From NCBI RefSeq assembly GCF_900187455.1, contig NZ_FYDX01000022.1, positions 1 to 64,000 of the forward strand: a stretch of 64,000 nt of DNA, written 5' to 3'. The notes beneath the pieces were generated by a model that ran no database searches, was not told the DNA's origin, and saw only the letters and a program-made list of their open reading frames with translations. A program made the position numbers and the translations under genes. This DNA comes from Pseudomonas sp. Irchel 3E13 (GTDB lineage Bacteria > Pseudomonadota > Gammaproteobacteria > Pseudomonadales > Pseudomonadaceae). Below, piece by piece: positions 24,499 through 33,294 of the stretch (position 1 is the stretch's first letter; every line of letters starts with the position of its first letter).

Positions 24499-25965
24499 AT
24501 GGTTCCCGTAATCGCCCTGGTAGGTCGGCCGAACGTCGGCAAATCCACCATGTTCAACCGCCTGACCAAGACCCGCGACGCCATCGTCGGCGACCTCTCG
24601 GGTCTGACCCGCGACCGCCAGTACGGCGAAGCGCGCTGGCAGGGACGCAGCTACATCCTGATCGACACCGGTGGTATTACCGGCGACGAAGCAGGCATGG
24701 ACGAAAAGATGGCCGAGCAATCGCTGATGGCCATCGAAGAAGCCGATCACGTGCTGTTCCTGGTCGACGCCCGCGCCGGCATGACCGCCGCCGACCAGAT
24801 GATCGCCGAGCACCTGCGCAAGCGGAACAAGCGCTCGTACCTGGTGGCCAACAAGATCGACCACATCGATCCTGACACCGCCGTCGCCGAGTTCGCGCCG
24901 ATGGGCATGGGCAACGCGATTCCGGTCGCCGGCTCCCAGGGCCGTGGCATCAATACGTTGATGGAACTCGTGCTGGGCGATACGCCGCGCGAGGAAGAAG
25001 AAGACGCACTGGCTGAAGACGTCGCCGAAGGCCAGGAAGCCGTACGGATTCCCGGCCCGAGCGAGAAAGATGGCATCAAGATCGCCATCATCGGTCGTCC
25101 CAACGTCGGCAAGTCGACCCTGGTCAACCGCATGCTCGGCGAAGAGCGCGTGGTGGTCTACGACGAGCCGGGCACGACCCGCGACAGTATCTACATTCCC
25201 TTCGAGCGCAACGAAGAGAAGTACACCCTGATCGACACGGCCGGTGTGCGCAAGCGCGGCAAGATCCACGAGGAAGTTGAAAAGTTCTCGGTGGTGAAGA
25301 CCCTGCAGGCGATCAAGGACGCCAACGTGGTGATCTTCGTCATGGATGCCCGCGAAGGCGTGGTGGACCATGACCTGAACCTGCTGGGCTTCGCCCTGGA
25401 AGCCGGCCGCGCCATCGTCATCGCCCTGAACAAGTGGGATGGCATGCAGCCGGGCGAGCGCGACTACGTGAAAACCGAGCTGGAGCGCCGGCTGTTCTTC
25501 GTCGACTTCGCCGACATTCACTTCATCTCGGCACTGCATGGCACTGGCGTCGGCAACCTGTACCAGTCGGTGCAGAACTCGTTCAAGTCGGCGGTCACCC
25601 GCTGGCCGACCAGCCGCCTGACCCAGATCCTCGAAGACGCGGTCAGCGAGCACCAGCCGCCGATGGTCAACAGCCGCCGGATCAAGCTGCGTTATGCCCA
25701 CCTGGGTGGCGCCAACCCGCCGATCATCGTGATCCACGGCAACCAGGTGGAGAAGGTCCCGCGTTCGTACTCGCGTTACCTGGAAAACACCTATCGCCGC
25801 GTGCTGAAGCTGGTCGGTACGCCGATTCGCATCGAGTACAAGGGCAGCGACAACCCTTATGAGGGCAACAAGAACACCCTCACCGACCGCCAGGTCAACA
25901 AGAAGCGCCGGCTGATGACGCACCACAAGAAAGCCGAGAAGAAGCGCAAGGACAAGCGCAAGTAA
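24499..25965 (+). CDS. der: Ribosome-assembly GTPase Der (EngA)
   Basis: Der is an essential GTPase with two G domains, needed to mature the 50S ribosomal subunit. The 488-residue product has GRPNVGKS at residues 8-15 and again near 200, each followed by TTR/DxxG/NKxD equivalents (DTGG, NKID; DTAG, NKWD), and a KH-like C-terminal domain ending in a Lys/Arg-rich tail. The start is ATG 24499 (MVPVIALVGRPN). An open frame upstream overlaps the bamB terminator and is not coding. Confidence 0.97.
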   Translation: MVPVIALVGRPNVGKSTMFNRLTKTRDAIVGDLSGLTRDRQYGEARWQGRSYILIDTGGITGDEAGMDEKMAEQSLMAIEEADHVLFLVDARAGMTAADQMIAEHLRKRNKRSYLVANKIDHIDPDTAVAEFAPMGMGNAIPVAGSQGRGINTLMELVLGDTPREEEEDALAEDVAEGQEAVRIPGPSEKDGIKIAIIGRPNVGKSTLVNRMLGEERVVVYDEPGTTRDSIYIPFERNEEKYTLIDTAGVRKRGKIHEEVEKFSVVKTLQAIKDANVVIFVMDAREGVVDHDLNLLGFALEAGRAIVIALNKWDGMQPGERDYVKTELERRLFFVDFADIHFISALHGTGVGNLYQSVQNSFKSAVTRWPTSRLTQILEDAVSEHQPPMVNSRRIKLRYAHLGGANPPIIVIHGNQVEKVPRSYSRYLENTYRRVLKLVGTPIRIEYKGSDNPYEGNKNTLTDRQVNKKRRLMTHHKKAEKKRKDKRK

Positions 25966-26138
25966 AACCGCTGCGGCGCACCGAGGGCTATTCGCCCGCG
26001 GCGCGCCGCACGCGTTTTTGACCCGGATCAGCGCCTCGCGCCGGGAGTTTGTTTCAACCTTTTTCCTGACCATCCAATCCGCTATGCTCGGGGCCTGTCC
26101 GCGCCTCCCGGGGGCGGGTCCGCAGGAAAGAGGGCTCC

Positions 26139-27287
26139 ATGATCAGCAGCAAGCTGCCGAATGTCGGCACGACCATCTTCACCACCATGTCCCAGCTCGC
26201 CGTGCAGACCGGCGCGTTGAACCTGTCCCAGGGTTTCCCCGATTTCAATGGCCCGCAGGCCTTGCTCGACGCCGTCGGGCGGCATGTCAGTGCCGGACAC
26301 AACCAGTATTCGCCGATGACCGGCCTGCCCGCGTTGCGCCAGCAGGTGGCGGCCAAGGTTGCACGGCACTACGGCGTCAACGTCGATGCCGACCACGAGA
26401 TCACCATCGTTCCGGGTGCCACGGAAGGGATCTTCTGCGCCATTCATGCGGTGATCCGCGCCGGTGATGAAGTCATCGTCTTCGACCCGAGCTACGACAG
26501 CTACGAGCCCGCCGTCGAACTGGCCGGCGGTCGCTGCGTGCATGTGCAACTGGACGCCACGGACTTCTCCATCGACTGGCAGAAATTCAGCGATGCCCTG
26601 AGCCCGCGCACGCGCATGGTCATCATCAACTCGCCGCACAACCCCAGTGGCGCGCTGATTACCCGGGCGGACCTGGACCAGTTGGCGGCGTTGATCGCTG
26701 ACCGCGACATCTACCTGATCAGCGACGAGGTGTACGAGCATCTGGTGTTCGACGGTGTCGCCCACGCCAGCGTGCTGGCCCATGAAGCGCTGTATCAGCG
26801 CGCGTTCGTGGTCAGTTCGTTCGGCAAGACCTACCACGTTACTGGCTGGAAGACCGGCTATGTGGTCTCTCCTCCCGCCTTGAGCGCGGAACTGCGCAAG
26901 GTCCATCAGTACGTCAATTTCTGTGGCGTGACCCCGCTGCAGTGGGCGCTGGCGGATTTCATGGCCGAGCACCCGGAGCATGTAGACGAGCTGCCGGCCT
27001 TCTACCAGGCCAAGCGCGACCTGTTCTGCGACCTGCTGACGCCGTCGCGGTTCAGCTTCCGACGTGCTGCGGGCACCTACTTCCAGTTGGTCGATTACTC
27101 GCAGATTCGCCCCGACCTCAACGATGTCGACATGGCCCTGTGGCTGACCCGTGAACACGGTGTGGCGACCATTCCGGTGTCGGTGTTCTACCAGCAGCCC
27201 ATCGCGCAGCAGCGCCTTGTGCGCCTGTGTTTCGCCAAACGCGAGGAGACGCTGCGCGAGGCAGCGGAAAAACTATGCGCGATCTGA
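26139..27287 (+). CDS. ybdL: Methionine/glutamine aminotransferase, YbdL type
   Basis: This is a fold-I PLP aminotransferase of the glutamine transaminase K/methionine aminotransferase group. It uses glutamine or methionine as amino donor for 2-oxo acids such as 4-methylthio-2-oxobutanoate. It has 382 residues, with LSQGFPDFNGP (about 29-39), SPHNPSGALIT and PLP lysine K230 in SSFGKTYHVTGWKTGY. Its last bases overlap the start of the omega-amidase gene. The pairing suggests that glutamine is the donor and that the product oxoglutaramate is removed next door. Confidence 0.9.
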   Translation: MISSKLPNVGTTIFTTMSQLAVQTGALNLSQGFPDFNGPQALLDAVGRHVSAGHNQYSPMTGLPALRQQVAAKVARHYGVNVDADHEITIVPGATEGIFCAIHAVIRAGDEVIVFDPSYDSYEPAVELAGGRCVHVQLDATDFSIDWQKFSDALSPRTRMVIINSPHNPSGALITRADLDQLAALIADRDIYLISDEVYEHLVFDGVAHASVLAHEALYQRAFVVSSFGKTYHVTGWKTGYVVSPPALSAELRKVHQYVNFCGVTPLQWALADFMAEHPEHVDELPAFYQAKRDLFCDLLTPSRFSFRRAAGTYFQLVDYSQIRPDLNDVDMALWLTREHGVATIPVSVFYQQPIAQQRLVRLCFAKREETLREAAEKLCAI

Positions 27288-28066
27288 GCAGCCTGCCCAA
27301 CCTGACCGTTGCCCTGATCCAGACCAGCCTGCTGTGGCAGGACCGCCAGGGAAACTACGCCCATTTCGAAACCCTGCTGGATCAGGCCCGTGGCGCTGAT
27401 CTGGTGATCCTGCCGGAAATGTTCACCACCGGCTTCTCCATGGAATCCGAGCGCCTGGCCGAGCCGGAAAACGGCCCGACCTACAAGTGGCTCAAGGCCC
27501 AGGCAGCACGTATCGATGCGGTGATCACTGGCAGCGTGATCATCCAGGCCGCCGACGGCAGCCACCGCAACCGCTTGCTCTGGGCGCGGCCGGACGGCGA
27601 GATCCTGCACTACGACAAGCGCCATCTGTTCCGCATGGCTGGCGAGCACAAGCACTACACCCCCGGCGAGCGTCAGGTGCAGTTCGAACTCAAGGGCTGG
27701 CGGGTGCGTCCGCTGATCTGTTACGACCTGCGCTTCCCGGTGTGGAGCCGCGATGCTCAGGACACGGACCTGCTGCTGTACACCGCCAATTGGCCGGCGG
27801 CGCGACGCCTGCATTGGAACCGGTTGCTGCCGGCGCGGGGGATCGAGAACCTGTGCTATGTGGCCGCGGTGAATCGGGTTGGGACGGATGGCAAGGGCTT
27901 CGCTTATACCGGCGACAGCCAGGTGCTGGACTTCCAGGGCGAGAGCCTGCTCAGCGCTGGCGAGGCGGACGGGGTGTTTACGGCGGTGTTGAGCGCGGCT
28001 GATTTGGCGGCGTACCGCACACGATTCCCGGCGAATCTGGATGCCGATACCTTCGAGCTTCATTGA
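27275..28066 (+). CDS. yafV: Omega-amidase, nitrilase superfamily (YafV type)
   Basis: Omega-amidases hydrolyse 2-oxoglutaramate (or 2-oxosuccinamate) to the dicarboxylic acid and ammonia. The 263-residue product from ATG 27275 carries the nitrilase triad E48 (LPEMFTTGF), K115 (YDKRHLF) and C149 (LICYDLRFP). MFTTGFSM after the Glu is typical of the YafV subgroup. The gene overlaps the aminotransferase by 13 bases. A longer upstream frame runs inside ybdL and is not needed. Confidence 0.92.
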   Translation: MRDLSSLPNLTVALIQTSLLWQDRQGNYAHFETLLDQARGADLVILPEMFTTGFSMESERLAEPENGPTYKWLKAQAARIDAVITGSVIIQAADGSHRNRLLWARPDGEILHYDKRHLFRMAGEHKHYTPGERQVQFELKGWRVRPLICYDLRFPVWSRDAQDTDLLLYTANWPAARRLHWNRLLPARGIENLCYVAAVNRVGTDGKGFAYTGDSQVLDFQGESLLSAGEADGVFTAVLSAADLAAYRTRFPANLDADTFELH

Positions 28067-28095
28067 AAATTCTGGGGCCGCAAAGCGGCCCCAGA
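28066..28095. terminator. Terminator between convergent yafV and piuB
   Basis: TCTGGGGCCGC/GCGGCCCCAGA, an 11-base perfect stem, closes on AAA. On the minus strand it is followed by ATTTT, so it best serves piuB; rightward it lacks a T run. Confidence 0.7.
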
Positions 28096-28102
28096 ATCAT
28101 CC

Positions 28103-30670
28103 TCAATAAACGTCCCGGCGATACCGCCCCAGTTCGATCAGCTCTTCCACCGCCGACTCACCCAGCAACCCGTTCAACGCCGCATCCACTCCGCCAGCCA
28201 TGCCGTGCAGGCTGCCGCAGATATAGATCGCTGCGCCGTCATCCAGCCAGCGCTTCAGCTCTTCACCGCTCTGCAGTAACAGGTCCTGCACATAGATCTT
28301 TTCCGCCTGATCCCGGGAGAAGGCCAGGTCAAGTCGCGTCAGGTCGCCGCTTTCCACCCAACCCTGCAGTTCTTCACGGCAATGGAAGTCGTGCGCCCGG
28401 TTGCGTTCGCCGAACAGCAGCCAGTTGCGTTGCTCGCCGCTGGCGATGCGCGCCTTGAGCAGGCTGCGCAAACCGGCCAGGCCGGTGCCGTTGCCGATCA
28501 GGATCATCGGCGCCGGGGCGCCCGGCAGGTGGAAGCCGCTGTTGCGGCGCAGGCGCAGGCTGACGCTGTCGCCCAGGGCCATATGCTCGGTCAGCCAGCC
28601 AGAACCCAGACCGAGGCTGCCGTCCGCGTGGCGCTCCTGGCGCACGATCAGTTCCAGCACGCCGTCGCTGGCGATGGAGGCGATGGAATATTCCCGTGCG
28701 TCGATGGGGATCAGCGCATCCACCAGTGCCTGCGCGTGCAAGCCCACCAGATGCTCGCGGCTCACCGGCAGTTGCCGGCTGGCGAGGGCCACGGACAGCG
28801 GCTCTTGCAAACCGTCGATCTGCACGGGCGTGTTGGCGTCCAGGCCGAGCCCTTGCAGGAAGCGCTCGATGGCGGCAGGGGCGAGGCGCGGCAGAATTTC
28901 CACCAGGTCGCCAGCGTCCCATTGCGCGGGTGCCGGTGGGTTCAAGCCCAGCAGGAATACCGGCAAGCCCTGGCTGCCGGGATTGAGCAGCGTGCGCTGA
29001 GTCAGGGTCCAAGGCGCGAACTCCGGCGCCTGCCAGACCGGAACAGTACTGCTGCCGCTCATCTGCGCGAGTTGCTGCTGCCAATGTTGCAGCGCCAGTG
29101 GGTCGGCGCTGTCGACTTCCACCGGGGCGAAGCGGGCCTTGGCACCACGCTCGTCCAGCCAGGCATTCAGGCGGCGGGCGAAGCCGCAGAAGTGCGGGTA
29201 CTGGCGATCGCCGAGGGCGAGCAGGGCGTAATTCAGGCCACCAAGGGACCACGGCTGGCCAAGCACCTTGCGTTCGAAACCGCGGGCGCTGTCTGGCGCT
29301 TCACCGTCACCGAAGGTGCTGACCACGAACAGCGCACGCTGAGCCTGGCGCAGGTCGTCTTCGCTGATGCTCGCCAGCGGCTGCACCCGCACCGGCAGGC
29401 CGGCAGCCTGCAGTTGCCCGGCGCTCTGCCAGGCCAGTTGTTCGGCGAAGCCGCTCTGGCTGGCGAAGCCCACCAGCCAGCCGTTCTTCTGGTCGTCGCC
29501 CGGGGTCAGGCCGCTACGTGCGGCGCGGACCTGGCGTTTCTTGCGCCGGCGGTCGAGGTACAACAGCCAGCCGGTGACGAAGAACAGCGGCATGGTCAGG
29601 CTGGCGATCATCGCCAGGATGCGCCCGGTCAGGCCGAAGTAGCTGCCGACGTGCAGGGCGTAGACGCTGGTCAGCAGTTGCGCCTTGAACGATTTGTCGG
29701 TGTACACCTCCTGGCGCCGAACCTGGCCGCTGGCCGGGTCGATGGTCAGGGTGTTGAAGGCGCGCTCATGGGCGGCGTCGTCGAGCAGGTAGAACAGCGT
29801 GGCCGGCTGGCCGCCAACTGGCGGCAGGCGCAGGTTATACGCGGCAAGGCCGGGGCCGGCGGCTTTTTGCAGGCTGGCCCAGATGGCGTCGTAGTCGACC
29901 ACCAGCGCGGGGGCGTTGGCATCAGGCTGTTGCGGGCCGCCATGACCGCCGCGGTTGCCGCGGCCTTCTCCGCGTTTCTGTTCCTGACCGGCCGGTGGCG
30001 GGTCCGCCAGCAGTTTGTTCAGGCCTTCGCGGTACCACTCGTAGGACCAGAACAGTCCGGTCAGGGCAAACAGCAAATAGAACAGCAGGCACCAGGTGCC
30101 GGCCACCGCGTGCAGGTCCCAGTTGAACGCGCGACCCTTCTTCGCCCAGTCCAGCGTCAGCCACGCACGCCAGTTCAGCGCCTTGCGCGGCCAGCGCAGG
30201 TACAGCCCGGACAGACAGAAAAACACCAGCATCAGGGTGCAGGCGCCGGTGATCTGCCGGCCGGTGTCGCCGATGGCGAGGAAGCGGTGCAGGTTGAGCA
30301 TCAGGTTGAAGAAGTCCTGGCCGACCACGTCGCCCTGGAACGCTCCGGTGTAGGGATCGACGTAGCGCAACTGGCCACGGCGCTCGCCCGGCGGCGGGGT
30401 GAAGAACACCCGGGCGGCGGCATCGCTATGGGTTTCGACCCAGAGCATGGCGACTTTTTTGCCCTCGGTCGCTTCGACCCGGCGAACCAGCTCGGCCGGC
30501 GCCAGCACGCCTTCTTCGCGGACCTTCACCTTGAGCACCTGGGGGTTGATTACCCGGAGGATTTCATCCTGGAACGAATACGTCGCGCCGGTGATGCCCA
30601 TCAGCGCGAGCACCAGGCCGGCGGTGATGCCGAAGAACCAGTGCAGTTGGAACAGCGTCTTTTTCAGCAC
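28103..30670 (-). CDS. piuB: PepSY membrane domain-flavodoxin-FNR fusion, probable ferrisiderophore reductase
   Basis: The product is about 855 residues and has three parts. A PepSY-type four-helix membrane section (to about 390) includes LFQLHWFFGITAGLVLALMGITGA and LHAVAGTWCLLFYLLFALTGLFWSYEW. A flavodoxin-like domain follows (about 400-540, VGFASQSGFAEQLAW and VVSTFGDGEAPDSA). A ferredoxin-NADP reductase-like module completes it (about 555 to the end, NGTGLAGLRSLLKA, ending RYRRDVY). The layout is that of CysJ-like reductases joined to a membrane electron carrier. I infer reduction of ferric siderophores or periplasmic metal with NADPH electrons. The PA4513 equivalent stands next to piuA in P. 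aeruginosa. GTG 30670 has AAGGTGG upstream; GTG 30679 is also possible. Confidence 0.85.
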   Translation of the reverse strand: MLKKTLFQLHWFFGITAGLVLALMGITGATYSFQDEILRVINPQVLKVKVREEGVLAPAELVRRVEATEGKKVAMLWVETHSDAAARVFFTPPPGERRGQLRYVDPYTGAFQGDVVGQDFFNLMLNLHRFLAIGDTGRQITGACTLMLVFFCLSGLYLRWPRKALNWRAWLTLDWAKKGRAFNWDLHAVAGTWCLLFYLLFALTGLFWSYEWYREGLNKLLADPPPAGQEQKRGEGRGNRGGHGGPQQPDANAPALVVDYDAIWASLQKAAGPGLAAYNLRLPPVGGQPATLFYLLDDAAHERAFNTLTIDPASGQVRRQEVYTDKSFKAQLLTSVYALHVGSYFGLTGRILAMIASLTMPLFFVTGWLLYLDRRRKKRQVRAARSGLTPGDDQKNGWLVGFASQSGFAEQLAWQSAGQLQAAGLPVRVQPLASISEDDLRQAQRALFVVSTFGDGEAPDSARGFERKVLGQPWSLGGLNYALLALGDRQYPHFCGFARRLNAWLDERGAKARFAPVEVDSADPLALQHWQQQLAQMSGSSTVPVWQAPEFAPWTLTQRTLLNPGSQGLPVFLLGLNPPAPAQWDAGDLVEILPRLAPAAIERFLQGLGLDANTPVQIDGLQEPLSVALASRQLPVSREHLVGLHAQALVDALIPIDAREYSIASIASDGVLELIVRQERHADGSLGLGSGWLTEHMALGDSVSLRLRRNSGFHLPGAPAPMILIGNGTGLAGLRSLLKARIASGEQRNWLLFGERNRAHDFHCREELQGWVESGDLTRLDLAFSRDQAEKIYVQDLLLQSGEELKRWLDDGAAIYICGSLHGMAGGVDAALNGLLGESAVEELIELGRYRRDVY

Positions 30671-30728
30671 ATCAACCACCTTGTCTTGCCGGGAATGCGA
30701 ATTACTCGCGCATTATGCCTTGATACAC

Positions 30729-30761
30729 AAAAGCCCCGTTCATCGAAATGAACGGGGCTTT
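30729..30761 (-). terminator. Terminator of piuA
   Basis: A perfect 14-base stem (AAAGCCCCGTTCAT and its complement) with CGAA loop is followed on the minus strand by T. It separates piuA from piuB, so piuB needs its own promoter or read-through. Confidence 0.9.
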
Positions 30762-30775
30762 GCCAACCCGCGACC

Positions 30776-33085
30776 TTAGAAGTGGACGCTGGTGCTCAGC
30801 AGGGCGGTACGCCCGGCGGCCTGGTTGGCGAAGTGCGTGGAGAACGCCTTGTCGTAGTAGACCTCGTTGGTCAGGTTCTGCACGTTCAGTTGCAGGTCGA
30901 CGTTCTTGGTCAGCTTGTAGGCGGCCATGGCGTCGTAGCGCACGTAGCTGTCGACCATGGTGGTGTTGGCCACGCTGCCGAAGACGTCGTCGGTGTAGAA
31001 CGCGCCGCCACCGATGGTCAGCTTCGGGGTCACCTGGTAGGTGGTCCACAGGCTGGCCGCGTTGTTCGGCAGGTTCGGCAACTGGTTGCCGTCGTTGGCC
31101 TTGCCCAGCGGACCGCCGTCGATCTGGCGACCTTCCATGTAGGTGTAGCCGGCGAAGACCTGCCATTTATCGGTGAGCTTGCCGCTGGCGCCCAACTCGA
31201 TACCGTCGACGCGGGTGGTGCCGACGTTTTCGTAGGCGGTGGTGTTGACCTGGACGCGGGCGTTGTCTTTCTCGGTGCGGAAGATCGCACCGGTCAGCGA
31301 CAGGCGGCTGTCGAGGAAGTCCCACTTGGTGCCGATTTCGTAGTTGGTGGTTTCTTCAGGTTCGAGGTCGCTGGTCAGCAGGTTGCCGCTACGGTCGGTC
31401 GAACCCGGCAGTGGGTTGCCTTCCATACCTTCGCCGAGTTGCGCACCCGGTGGAGTGGCCGAGGTGGCGTAGGACACGTAGACGCTGCCGTTCTCGGCCG
31501 GCTTCCACACCAGGCCCAGTTGGCCGGTGAAGAATTCGCTGGTGTCGCTGCCCTTGGCGGTGGTGGCGCCCGCGGCGCTGTAGGTGCGGTAGTCGGTCTC
31601 GAAGTGGTCGTAGCGCAGGCCCATGTTGAGCAGCCATTGCGGGCTCAGCTCAAGGGTGTCGAACACGTAGATCGCGCGGGTCTTGCTCTCGGTGTCGGTG
31701 CCGGCGTAGTTGCGGGTGATCGAACCGTTCCACGGATCATCCGGGTTCGGGTTGCTCAGCGAGGTGCAGTTGTAGCCGCTGGAGACGATCATCGCCGGGG
31801 TGCAGTTGGTGCTGGACGCCCCCGGCGACGCCGGGGTGGTGTCGCTGTTGACGGTGTAGCTGGTGCGGTCGCTTTCTTCGCGGCTCAGTTCGATACCGGT
31901 GGAGAAGCTGTTCTTGAAGCCGGCCACGTAGAAGTCGCCGAACAGGTCGGTCTGGTTGGTGGTGGTGGCGGTGTTGCCTACGCGGCTGTTGGGCCGACGC
32001 CAGACGCTGCCGGTGTTGACGTTGCCCTTGCTGTCGTCCGGCTGGGTCAGGATGTAGTCCTGCATCGAGTTGCCGTGGCGCAGGGTGTTCTTGATGGTCA
32101 GCGCTTCGGTCAGGTCGTGCTCGACGGCGATGGTCGCGATGTCGGTGCGGGTCTTGCGGAAATCGCGGTCGGTCAGGCCGTAGAAGTTGCTGTCGTCACC
32201 ACCGGCGTAGGGTTTGTCCGGGTTGGCCGACGTCCGGTTGGCACCGCTGTAGGTGTAAGGAACGCCCGAGTCCGGCAGGTCGTCGCTTTCCATGTGGTAG
32301 TAATCGAGGTTGACGCGGGTGTCGGTGCCCAGGCCGAAGGCCAGGGACGGGGCGATGCCCCAGCGGTCGAAATCGACTTTGTCGCGGCCGGCGACGTTGC
32401 TTTCGTGGCTCATCAGGTTCAGGCGGCCGGCAACGGTGTCGCTGAACTGATAGTTGCCGTCGAGGGTGTAGCGCTGGGTCTGGTCGGAGCCCCAGGTGAA
32501 GCCGCCGTCGAAGGAATTGCCCAGGTGCGCTTTTTTGCTCACCAGGTTGATGCTGCCGCCCGCCGCGCCACGACCGCCAACGGCGGAGTTCGGGCCCTTG
32601 CTGACTTCGATGGATTCCACGGCGAAGATTTCGCGGGTCTGCGCGCCGGTGTCGCGCACGCCGTCGAGGTAGGTGTCGCTCTGCGAGTCGAAGCCGCGGA
32701 TGAACGGACGGTCGCCTTGCGGGTTGCCGCCTTCACCGGCGCCGAAGGTAATCCCCGGAACGGTGCGCAGGGCGTCCTGCATGGTCAGGGCGTTGGTGTC
32801 CTTGAGGACTTGTTGCGGAATCACCGTCACCGAGCGCGGGGTGTCGATCAGCGGCGCGGTGTATTTCGGCGAAGAAGCTTTCTCCACCTTGTAGTCGGTG
32901 CTGGCCTGGTTGCCTTCGGCGTTGATGCTGGTGGCATCCAGGGCGATCGAACCTTCCTTGCGGGCAGGGGCCGGCTCGTCGGCGTACGCCATGTGTGCGG
33001 CGGACGTTGCGGTGATGGCTACACCAATGGCGGATGCGAGCAAGCGCGGTGAGCTGACAGCGGTTGGTACGAATTGACGCGACAT
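30776..33085 (-). CDS. piuA: TonB-dependent catecholate-type siderophore receptor PiuA
   Basis: This is an outer-membrane receptor of the Fiu/PiuA group that imports ferric catechol siderophores. In P. aeruginosa, PiuA also admits siderophore-conjugated beta-lactams. From ATG 33085 the protein is 769 residues: a signal peptide ending AAHMAYA, a plug domain with TPRSVTVIPQQVLKDTNALTMQDALRTVPGITFG and RPFIRGFDSQSDTYLDGVRD, and a 22-strand barrel with the C-terminal aromatic ending ALLSTSVHF. There is no N-terminal signalling domain, so it is not of the FecA type. The upstream frame extension lacks support. Confidence 0.93.
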   Translation of the reverse strand: MSRQFVPTAVSSPRLLASAIGVAITATSAAHMAYADEPAPARKEGSIALDATSINAEGNQASTDYKVEKASSPKYTAPLIDTPRSVTVIPQQVLKDTNALTMQDALRTVPGITFGAGEGGNPQGDRPFIRGFDSQSDTYLDGVRDTGAQTREIFAVESIEVSKGPNSAVGGRGAAGGSINLVSKKAHLGNSFDGGFTWGSDQTQRYTLDGNYQFSDTVAGRLNLMSHESNVAGRDKVDFDRWGIAPSLAFGLGTDTRVNLDYYHMESDDLPDSGVPYTYSGANRTSANPDKPYAGGDDSNFYGLTDRDFRKTRTDIATIAVEHDLTEALTIKNTLRHGNSMQDYILTQPDDSKGNVNTGSVWRRPNSRVGNTATTTNQTDLFGDFYVAGFKNSFSTGIELSREESDRTSYTVNSDTTPASPGASSTNCTPAMIVSSGYNCTSLSNPNPDDPWNGSITRNYAGTDTESKTRAIYVFDTLELSPQWLLNMGLRYDHFETDYRTYSAAGATTAKGSDTSEFFTGQLGLVWKPAENGSVYVSYATSATPPGAQLGEGMEGNPLPGSTDRSGNLLTSDLEPEETTNYEIGTKWDFLDSRLSLTGAIFRTEKDNARVQVNTTAYENVGTTRVDGIELGASGKLTDKWQVFAGYTYMEGRQIDGGPLGKANDGNQLPNLPNNAASLWTTYQVTPKLTIGGGAFYTDDVFGSVANTTMVDSYVRYDAMAAYKLTKNVDLQLNVQNLTNEVYYDKAFSTHFANQAAGRTALLSTSVHF

Positions 33086-33120
33086 CAGGTGGACCCCCTC
33101 CCAAGGTTTCGAGGGGGCGG

Positions 33121-33160
33121 AATATAAGAGCAAGTGATTGCTACTCACAATTGAGAAACG
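33121..33160 (-). promoter_or_regulatory. piuA promoter with possible Fur operator
   Basis: On the minus strand TTGTGA (33145-33150) and TATATT (33121-33126) are 18 bases apart. The overlapping AT-rich sequence has only a loose resemblance to the Fur consensus. Fur control is expected from the gene's role rather than shown by the sequence. Confidence 0.35.
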
Positions 33161-33294
33161 TTGGCATTTACATTCTTTACACCTTTTTCACGAAATTTTG
33201 CCAAGGATCAATGTCCGCCCCTCGGATGAGGCTTGTGGCGGATAGATAAGAATCAATACCATTGACAACTTTTTCCGCTCAGGTGCCAACCGCC

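Noticed and set aside
28382..30751. Very long open frame (789 codons) on the plus strand opposite piuB
   Set aside because: It is an antisense shadow of high-GC codon use: low-complexity, rich in Arg, Gln, Val and Gly, with no recognisable domain, while the minus strand has clear PepSY, flavodoxin and FNR motifs.
30782..33052. Open frame of 756 codons opposite piuA
   Set aside because: It is antisense to a clear TonB receptor and its composition (Val, Gly, Ala, Asp repeats) is typical of GC-rich mirror frames.
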